Assembly: GCA_934047225.1 (NCBI GenBank)
Contig: OW203989.1
Location: 10,391,977 to 10,455,976, forward strand
DNA from: Ypsolopha sequella
Taxonomy: Eukaryota; Arthropoda; Insecta; Lepidoptera; Ypsolophidae
DNA: 64,000 bases
Direction of reading: 5' to 3'
Made by a program: the position numbers and the translations under genes. The notes under the pieces are model-generated. The model worked only from the letters and a program-made list of their open reading frames with translations. It ran no database searches and was not told where the DNA came from. Positions 56,270-64,000 of this stretch are shown here, piece by piece (the first letter of the stretch is position 1; each line of letters starts with the position of its first letter).

Positions 56270-56402
56270 GTTACCTAACTTCAACATCTATCGCTTTCGT
56301 TTTCAAAGGTATCATGATTGGCTAGATGTTACGTCATACATTATATACAACAAATTATCTTTGAAAGCGATAGACATAGATGTTAAAGTTAGATAATAGG
56401 GC
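56270..56402. repeat. Palindromic repeat (CTAACTTCAACATCTATCGC)
   Basis: CTAACTTCAACATCTATCGC at 56277 is answered by GCGATAGACATAGATGTTAA at 56368. The left arm and the centre (TCATGATTGGCTAGATGTTACGTCAT) are shared with 2222-2330. Confidence 0.6.
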
Positions 56403-57054
56403 CCCTGGTCTACAAAACTATGGAGCCGCTTGCTACGCCGTAGCAAAAATACATAAAAACGTCTTTACATATGAAATTGCTGTTTTCTATAGAGAATTTG
56501 ACGGAAACTCAATTTTCAGTTTTCTCTCTCATTTATTCTCAAAACATTTTTGTCGGGCACATAACACCTTTTTCACAAAAAAAAATTACAGCTCAAAATG
56601 AAATAATCGAAATAATTCCTAAGCTTAGGTACTTCGTAATTTTTACGGTTGAAAAATTAAAGAAAGCGTTGTTTGTCAGCGATTTTCGTGCAACATCGGT
56701 TTGGTTACTTTCTAAAAGGGCCCCAAATTCTTGTGTACCCAAGGGCCCCAGCATAGTTTAAGATGGCCTTGATCCTACCAGTAACCACTTTTAAAAAATA
56801 AGCAATAGTTATTTGGTACCGTAGTAGTTTCAAGCTTCGTAGCAGATTTTTTTTTAATATAATACGTCGCTTCAGCGAAAGAGGATGAAGGTTTACAATG
56901 AAATCATCATCATCCATCCATCAATGAAATATTATGAATTAAGTTTTGCTACCCAAAATAGTAAGAACAAAAAATAAGTAGGTATTCAAAATAATGCATT
57001 ACAATATCTTACCAATATATATATATTTTTATATATACAATGTGACTTTTTGAT

Positions 57055-57330
57055 CATCGTCCAAATTCATACTGGAGGCTTGGTAAGTGATCAGCATTAT
57101 GAATCAATAACACTTTTTGTGAAATTCGTAAATTGAAATTTCGACTTCCCATAGTAATTCACTCCCAGTCATGAGACACGATAGATTAAATTAGCTCGTA
57201 AAATATGTGTAGTGAAATTTTGCTGTGGGAACGTTCGTGTTTTTACTTTTAAATAATTGTTTTTTCAAAATAAATTATAACTGGCCAGTGTCTCATAGAT
57301 AAAAACTATTTTCGCAAAACATAAGCGCTC
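57055..57330. repeat. Dispersed repeat family H, composite copy
   Basis: The first half matches 18225-18345 and the second half matches 11690-11870, which suggests that those are fragments of one element. Confidence 0.5.
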
Positions 57331-57804
57331 TACGTGAAGGTATAGTGGAAAAATTTCTTACCGGAAGTAAGTAATAGTAAAACGTATACAAAATATGAAC
57401 TTCCATTGATGCATAGCCTGGTGTTGAAACCATGAATGGATCGACGCAGAATATAATAATAAAATTACAAACTCAATGCGCATGCGCAATCATATGGTTC
57501 CAGAGGACAATCTACACGTGTTCAAGTCAACGTGGTACAATGTACGGGTTTCACGAAGCAGTCATTTGATTACACCCAATGACCAAATATGTGTTTAGTT
57601 ATATACACATAGATAATTCTAAATGTTTTTTTTAGTATGTAATTTGATTTTTTTTTCCGTATTGGTTTTCACAGGGATCTGCTGTCAAAAAAACACTAAC
57701 ACCTGATTAAAATCGTGTTGCGCGTTGGTAAATAGAGTGTAAATGTATAATAAATAATTTATTTATTTTAGATTATATAATGTTTATATAGTAGACATCG
57801 CTTG

Positions 57805-57880
57805 GAAGGCTCTTAAAATTATTAGAGTGCAATACAATATAGAAAACTCCATTGAAATTTTCAATATAAAATTCAAAGAG
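57805..57880. repeat. SINE-tail-like fragment
   Basis: AAATTATTAGAGTGCAATAC with TAGAAAACTCC is a diverged copy of the SINE tail motif. Confidence 0.4.
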
Positions 57881-57887
57881 TAAATTG

Positions 57888-58110
57888 CTCTAGCTGGGCA
57901 TTAATGTAGAGTTACAGGTCATCAATCAGCATAGAAGTGGAAGTGAGAAGATAACCGTTTGGCAAGGATGTACAGTACATGAATATTGAAAAAAGTAACG
58001 GAGACAAGACGCCACCCTGCGGTACACCAGTTGTTAATGATTACCAATCCGAAACAGTATCGTTTACCTTCACGCACTGTTGGCGAAGATATTATGATTC
58101 AATTTAAGAG
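57888..58110 (-). pseudogene. Reverse transcriptase core fragment (non-LTR)
   Basis: The minus strand encodes SLTTGVPQGGVLSPLLFSIF, a textbook RT block 4, followed by LIDDL*LYINAQL, the degraded [FY]xDD catalytic block with an in-frame stop. The only RT core seen in the window; dead. Confidence 0.75.
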
Positions 58111-59687
58111 ACGGATACCATCAGTGATTTTGACAAATACTGCAGTGCAAACCTAGCAAACCTAGAACCTGCGAACCTGTGAACCTCGAACCTGCGAACC
58201 TAGCACGGGAAGCCAAAATTACGCTTGCAAAATTACACAATATCGGTCCCGACGTTTTATCAAAATTTGACGCATCTAAAATTTTAAAATATATATAAGT
58301 AGCGATATGTACTAATGTACCACGCGTCATCAGTTCCAAAGCTCGTGCTCCAGTAGCGGGTTTACTAAATTATCCTGGGAAAAAATCACTTCATAGAACG
58401 AAGAAAAGTTTTGCAAGGACTTTGTACAGTAAAAGAAGGTTAAATATAGGACGCTAGTTTATAAATGAACTGGGATTGGGAGGGCCGGATAATATGTTGC
58501 AAAACAAACGTTTGTTTCCACGTTGAAGGGAAACTATTGATAGCTATGGATGAAGATGGTAATATCAGATCTAAGCTTATATGCTGTCCCAATCCTAACC
58601 TTTCGCTTTAAGGACGTGGGAGTGGAGAGGATACACATCTGAACATTCTCAGCCGTGACTTTCAAAAAGGAAACAGATTCATGCTCAGGAGTCGACAAAT
58701 AATTAAAAGAATAGTTTTTTTTTGTTAATATAACGATGGTCGAAGGTGATAAGAGGAACGTTTTGAAGCCATTGAAATCAACATCAAAAGATATGGAAGA
58801 GTAGGTGAACTCCTAGATTCTTAACAAATTGCCAAATATTTTGTACATTTATCTATCTACAGGAGAGTGAACCTGACATCTTTGTGCACCTCAACACAAA
58901 CTATTGCATATGTTCCTGTCCTCTTTAAATTACCTAAAATGTTGCATGATTACGCAATACCTGAAGCCTTTATATTTTAGGTGTAAGCCGGCCTGAAACG
59001 TGAATGGGATCGGAGATACGATGGAATATCATAAAGATCTATTGCAATTTTATTAAAAATCATTATACGAGTATCACTGTCCAATAATATTCCAAATATT
59101 CCAGCAATAAATATTGATAGTTTATAGAAGGAAAAGAGTCCGTTCAGGTCAGATGCACAACTTCAAATGACCATTTCACATTGTGTAACTAGGTCAATTG
59201 GTTTAATTAAAATAATATAGATAGCGGACTATAAGGGCTGATCCAAAAATCTTAGAAATAAAGCTTTAAGTTCACTCGATAGAAAAAAAAATTACAAAGT
59301 TACCTCTAAATTTCTTGTTTTTTGGGTGTTAAAAGGCCTTCCTTAAATTATACAGCGTTGAAATTTCTATTAAAAATAATTTACCAATAACCCCGTTTAA
59401 AAAGTTAAGAATATTTCAATAATTTCATCTAGAAGCCGAGTTATTAAGGTTAAATTCCAGTCGTTCGGTACGAAGTGCACAACATAACTTCGTTTTTCTT
59501 GTTAAGAAGTTAAAAGTGAAAAAGATATTGGTCTGTGGTAATTCACGCCAAAAGTTTAGTAAAATTTAGGCTCAAAAATCAACTTTTTATCCAAACAACC
59601 TTAAAATGCTGTTTTAAGTTTGTTTCGACAAAATCATGGCTAATTGTGCATCAAATTTCAAGCCGTTGATTCAAAAACCTAATGTAT
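58111..59687. other. Gene-free stretch
   Basis: A GAACCTGCGAACCT tandem at 58150-58205 is the only structure noticed. Confidence 0.35.
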
Positions 59688-59783
59688 ACTAAACTATTGA
59701 GTTAATTTTGAATTTAAGTGTTCTGTTTCGTTTAATTAGAACACGGCGGGTTTTTCACAATCCGGCTGCGAGAACGCTCTTAA
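59688..59783. repeat. MITE family A, right-arm fragment
   Basis: TGAATTTAAGTGTTCTGTTT, CGGCGGGTTTTTCACAATCC and GAACGCTCTTAA: one arm, ending at TTAA (59780-59783). Confidence 0.7.
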
Positions 59784-60821
59784 ATAAAAACGCAGATTCT
59801 CGTCAACGAGTGTTTCTTGGTGATCGTAACAGCCACGGTTTAGAGCACGCCATTTTACGTCGTCGTAGAGTTTAGTTCCGATTGATGCAAAATGAGGTGC
59901 TCAATCTAACATTATGCTGACCCTTAAAACTTCGTCTCTTTCCAGAATATATTCCAAACCATTAAAAGTTTAAATTACGATAGAAAGCGATCTGAATCTT
60001 CTGCGAATCATTTGTGAACACGCTCACAACTTTTATGCACTTAAATATAGTTTGTTCAAAAAGTGAAAACCCATTGTAAAAATTCGGACGGTCATATTTT
60101 AATACAAGTTCACTCTGTCCCACTTCATCTATGTCCAATGAATATGTTACTTTCATATGAATTAATGTATTGCGTTTTATGCATCATCAAATCGAGTGCA
60201 ATATAGGCGGCAGACCAATTTAGCAATTGAGGAAGAGACAAATATCACGAATTGCGGGTCAACGGTTTTTAACCATTATTTTAACAATACTTTATGCCTA
60301 TACCTATATCCACTTTGCTTACAAATTATAAAGCCTACTTTTGCTACGTAGCAGCGAACTGCAATCACATACACATTGTAAACTTGCTAAGCAGAAGTAC
60401 GTGTATGTATACTTTAATATTGTTTAGTTGGCAAGTCAGTTCCTGAGAAAGATAGAAGATAGTTAATCCAGGGGTTAACACTTTTAATTTCACACGAGAT
60501 GATGTCTATAGTTTGAGTGTAAAATTGTGTTTTAATTTTAGCCGCAGGAAGATCATGATAGTCGGATTTTATTTCAATAAAACAATCTAGTGGAATGTAA
60601 ACAATTCGGTGACCGACATAAACAGTGCCTTTCATTTATTTAAAAAAGACGCAATTATGTAAATGCTGAACAGAAAATCAATCAACGATATCTCACAGTG
60701 CTGTCAATCGTTTCAAAACTTAATAATAAATATAAAGAACAATGAGGCGGTATTTGTTTCCTTTCTATGTCGCTGGTAGATTGTAGTAAAACGGTTGTTA
60801 TTTTATTAGATTTTTATAAAC
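59784..60821. other. Gene-free stretch
   Basis: No recognised coding frame, RNA or structured repeat. Confidence 0.4.
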
Positions 60822-60825
60822 TTAA

Positions 60826-61291
60826 GGCAATTACCATCGCCAAATTAGCAGCTCGATGTTTGTCTGTATGAATATCGACGAAAACAACATTGAAATAACG
60901 TTCAAGTCAGTGCACAATGCGTGGTGGCTGTTACGACGCTCGCTGCGTCCTTGAAAGGGCAAAATAGGAGAAAATAATACTTTTCACATGGGCGTCATTG
61001 TTCGATTGAATAATTCTATGTTATATTTATAGCTACCAAGTTTATCTATTTATCAAAGCAAAAATGAATTAAAGCACCTAAGCCGCTTAGGAGCAGTAGG
61101 AAATTCAAGCCAAAAAACACCATTCAGTTGAAACAATTTTTCATATAGAAGTTTTGGTGGTACGAAAAAGAAAAATGTTGCATATATTGTCCTAGAGTTG
61201 ATAATCCATAATATATTTTTTCAATATTTTTGGTTTGGCCATAAAAGAGGAGTAGGCTTTAGAAAGTACCCATTTGGCGGTATTAAGGGCC
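60826..61291. mobile_element. MITE family B, full copy with TTAA duplication
   Basis: TTAA at 60822-60825 and 61292-61295. Ends GGCAATTACCATCGCCAAAT and ATTTGGCGGTATTAAGGGCC are imperfect complements. 466 bp, non-coding. Fragments at 3542-4076, 7820-8090 and 8600-8945 belong to it. TTAA target suits piggyBac-type movement. Confidence 0.78.
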
Positions 61292-61295
61292 TTAA

Positions 61296-61541
61296 CCTAA
61301 CCTCAACTGTGGAGGTACCACTATCTTACTTGGAGACCCCCTCGAAGTAATTCGGGGGAGAGTAAGAGGACAGCTCACAGGCAAAAACCAGGAGGCCCAC
61401 TATGCCTGGGACCGATGGATGGCGGTATATCCATCCCTAATAGCCGGGCCTTATATGGAACAGACTGGTGACGGGCAGTGGCGTCACTGGTGCGAGGGTT
61501 CCGGCACCGCGCTTACCAACCCGCTTGCTCAGTGTGTGTGA
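61296..61541 (+). pseudogene. Open repeat-derived frame, unclassified
   Basis: 81 sense codons to a TGA at 61539: NCGGTTILLGDPLEVIRGRV, QLTGKNQEAHYAWDRWMAVY, PSLIAGPYMEQTGDGQWRHW. Segments recur at 17195-17225 and 42369-42405, so it is repetitive. The frame starts directly at the TTAA of MITE B, which therefore may have been inserted in it. Downstream, CTTATGTCCAACAGTGGACG resembles the LINE end at 10574. No domain was recognised. Confidence 0.5.
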
Positions 61542-61944
61542 GTATGGGCAATTCTTCCAGGATGACCACCGGGAGTGGCAAAGTCCTGGAAAGGCTTATG
61601 TCCAACAGTGGACGAACTAGGCTGTTTGATGGAACCTAACCTAACCTAACCCAGTGAAATTAGCTTATACATAGATGAGTATGAGTGGTGATTGCGATAA
61701 CTTTTGGCCCAAGGACTGAAAAGGCACTTTCAGCTGGATCTTTAAATAAACAATGACGCTTTTGATGTGCTAGCTAGAGATATAAATTTAAAAAAATGTT
61801 CAGTTTTGCATAGCCCTGTCGCGCTTGGCTGTTCTTACCGGTATCCATTTGTTTTAATAAGAACTGATAAAATAATACTGATAACGTTTGAAAATATTGT
61901 AGATAAAAAAAAACGATGAGTGCATGCATGGGCTTTTTACATTA

Positions 61945-62045
61945 TGGCAGCCAAAGTCTATGCGACCAGTAAAGACAGCAAAGGAGATAACTAACCAGGT
62001 CCGGCGCAAACGCTTTGATCCTAAGACCCACAGGTGAGTGATTGA
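61945..62045. repeat. Short repeat, unoccupied copy (empty site for the hAT-like element)
   Basis: In reverse orientation it matches the sequence on both sides of 62669-63292: CTCACCTGTGGGTCTTAGGA then TCAAAGCGTTTGCGC. The target CCTGTGGG occurs once (62027-62034). Confidence 0.7.
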
Positions 62046-62054
62046 TGATATAAA

Positions 62055-62600
62055 AAAACCGGTCAAGTTCGAGTCAGACTCGCGTGCCTAGGGTTCCGTA
62101 TCGTGGATGAAAAATTTAATTTTGTCATTTTGCTCTCGTGAATTTCTCAACCGCTATATTTTTCCTGTAATCTGTACGTAAGCACATATTACCATGATTT
62201 TTTTCTTATTTTTCGGTCTAATAGTTTTGGAGATAAGGGGGGATACACATTTTGTTGTGGTTTTTCAAAGATTTTTCAAAATCAGTGCCAGTAAATATAC
62301 TAAAAGTATATATTTTTATAATCAGCTTTTTAATATCTGCAATTTGATACCCATATTATAATCTTAGGATTTCTATTGTCTCTCTTTTCTATTGGAAATA
62401 TTTTGAACAATTTCAAACTTTTCATTTTTTTTTACTCCGCCTTATGTGACAGGCTAATGCTATTTATGTTACAAATTCCAAGTCTTTATCTTTAACGGTG
62501 CTTAAGTTATGAGGCTGTGACATACGGATGGACGGACGGACAATGGAATCTCACCATAAAGTTCCTTTTTTACCTTTTAGGTACTACGGAACCCTAAAAA
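62055..62600 (+). repeat. Dispersed repeat family D, copy 4
   Basis: AACCGGTCAAGTTCGAGTCA at the start; TTTTAGGTACTACGGAACCC at the end. Complete-looking single-unit copy. Confidence 0.75.
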
Positions 62601-62668
62601 TACTTAATAAATAGTGCATGGGTGTATTGACCGAGTATTTCACATCTCATCTATTGCTCACCTGTGGG

Positions 62669-63292
62669 TAGGGACCGGATAAGCGGATTAATTTAAAAAC
62701 CCCTTGAAGGAGTCTCCCTTTCGATAGGCTGTCCCAATAAATTCTGGTTACACATACGATTGCTTACTTAATTATAATGGTTACAGTTCTGAATGTGGAA
62801 ACCCTAGAATCGAAGAGATAAGCGCTTGGGTAAGCCCTTGAAGAAGTCTTTCAAGGGCTTACCCAATCTTTTATTGGTTTCCGCTTAATGAAAGGATTTT
62901 TTCTGGCGCCTATCAACTTCAAGCAGTCTGCAGTTCGGCACAAAGTACGGTGTCAAAGCTTTGACATTTGCCGCCACAAGCTATCGATCAAATTCTGCAT
63001 ACAATTATGACTCTTATTCGTAATGTTTATAGACCTGAAATCGCTATAACGATAGATTGTTTCGGTAGGTGCTAGAAAGGGTTACCTCTTCAGAAAAGGT
63101 AACCCGTTTTATAAGACTTTTGTTATTGGGCAGTTAACAATTGAATTATTTATTGAGAAACCCTTTGAAATGGCTATCCGATTAAAAGGGTAAGCCAAAC
63201 GAATTGCTAACCCAATTATTGGGATATTCAAAATTCAGCCATTCAAAAAACCCACCGAAAACCCCACAAAAGGTAAGTGGTTCCGGTCCCTG
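62669..63292. mobile_element. hAT-like non-autonomous element with 8-bp duplication
   Basis: Ends TAGGGACCGGATAA and, read inwards from the right, CAGGGACCGGAACC, flanked by CCTGTGGG at 62661-62668 and 63293-63300. An 8-bp duplication and CAGGG-type ends are hAT hallmarks. 624 bp, no transposase. The interior has hairpins, including one with 17-bp perfect arms around a 7-nt loop (62826-62866; TTGGGTAAGCCCTTGAA) and another at 63078-63107. Confidence 0.85.
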
Positions 63293-63686
63293 CCTGTGGG
63301 TCTTAGGATCAAAGTGTTTGCGCTGTTTTTGGTTACTTATTTCCTTTGTTGTCTGTACATATATTTATTATTATTATTTCGCTATCACTTATCGTTAATC
63401 GGATGGCAGCTCTCGCGGAAACTGATATGAGTAACGCTGTTGTAAATGAATATTTGCCAACAACTTCATGTTAATCCGTTCGACCGTGAATCATATCAAA
63501 GTAAATGTGGAGAAAATTTTCACGTAATTTTTATTTAAAACTCCATAATAATAGGGTTAAAATTTAAAATACATAAGTCATTTCCACATGTATGCTTCTT
63601 TGGGAAAGTTGTTTAGTTTGATTAGTAGATTGTTTTTATGTAGTTTTATTTATATACATTCCGATTCACGGTATGTTCCTAACATA

Positions 63687-63805
63687 ACATTCATATGGCG
63701 CGCCTGGTCGATACCTCTGGCAGAGAATATAAAGCCTCTGGTGACCTAGAGGCTAGTGCTTACCTTGGTCAGAGGATCAGCTTAGCGATCCAACGTGGTA
63801 ACCTC
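63687..63805 (+). pseudogene. Retroelement C-terminal fragment (same domain as 7509-7823)
   Basis: Frame DLEASAYLGQRISLAIQRGN matches AYLGQRISLAYQRGN at 7509-7823. It is short and unaccompanied by other domains. Confidence 0.65.
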
Positions 63806-63924
63806 CTCCAACGTCGACGACTTAAAAAACTTTTTTTTATTTAATATAATAATAAAATTTACTTTTTGATTAATTTTATGATGTACATATTTATTATAGG
63901 TAATTTTAAATTAGATTAATTTTA

Positions 63925-64000
63925 AATATTATTAGAGTGCAATACAAACTAGAAAATATCAATCAGAAACAAACCCAAAGACAAGAATATGAAAAAAAAA
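63925..64000 (-). mobile_element. SINE, tail only; continues past the window edge
   Basis: ATTATTAGAGTGCAATACAA, CTAGAAAATATCAATCAGAA and ACAAACCCAAAGACAAGAAT are the SINE tail on the minus strand; the tRNA-like head should lie just beyond 64000. Confidence 0.65.

Noticed and set aside
61633..61652. CCTAA repeat as an interstitial telomere
   Set aside because: Only about four units; too short to distinguish from chance or from a repeat end.

Overview
The window looks like AT-rich lepidopteran (moth or butterfly) chromosomal DNA. The evidence is two spliced insect RR-1 cuticular protein genes, several repeat types that are familiar from lepidopteran genomes (Helitron-like ends with an A/GCTAGT terminus next to a CG-rich hairpin, the widespread GTGCGAGTC...GGAACCCTA repeat, tRNA-derived SINEs), and many decayed non-LTR retrotransposon pieces. 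No prokaryotic, viral or organellar features were seen. The assignment to Lepidoptera is by pattern recognition and no species is claimed.

Left part (1-15 kb): two paralogous four-exon cuticular protein genes point towards each other (3199-5993 on + and 12958-14472 on -). Both have a 15-nt first coding exon, the same intron phases, a TATA box about 30 nt from an initiator-like motif, a signal peptide and an R&R-1 chitin-binding domain. Exon 3 is almost identical in the two genes while the other exons have diverged. Between and inside them lie TTAA-flanked palindromic MITEs, pieces of a retroelement and LINE fragments.

Middle part (15-44 kb): no host gene was recognised. The region is a patchwork of foldback/MITE elements (several with readable target duplications), Helitron-like ends, SINE pieces, a 20 x 7 bp minisatellite, an internally deleted mariner-like transposon and long AT-rich spacers. 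Two small open frames near 29.3 and 29.9 kb are unclassified.

Right part (44-64 kb): the most notable object is an apparently complete 4.9-kb two-gene DNA transposon (44708-49645). Gene 1 (+) is a spliced THAP-domain plus DDE_4 transposase of 542 aa. Gene 2 (-, convergent) is a spliced 438-aa protein with a SWIM-like zinc motif and a YqaJ-type PD-(D/E)XK nuclease fold. The architecture matches the ISL2EU/IS4EU superfamily. It is flanked by an AT duplication and sits inside the A-box region of a tRNA-derived SINE, so both ends can be placed to the base. A LINE fragment occupies the transposase intron. Downstream are further LINE remnants, MITEs and a hAT-like non-autonomous element at 62669-63292 whose 8-bp duplication is confirmed by an unoccupied paralogous site at about 62027-62034.

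The cuticle genes are probably the only host genes here. Everything else that can be interpreted is mobile DNA in different stages of decay, with nesting that gives a relative insertion order.
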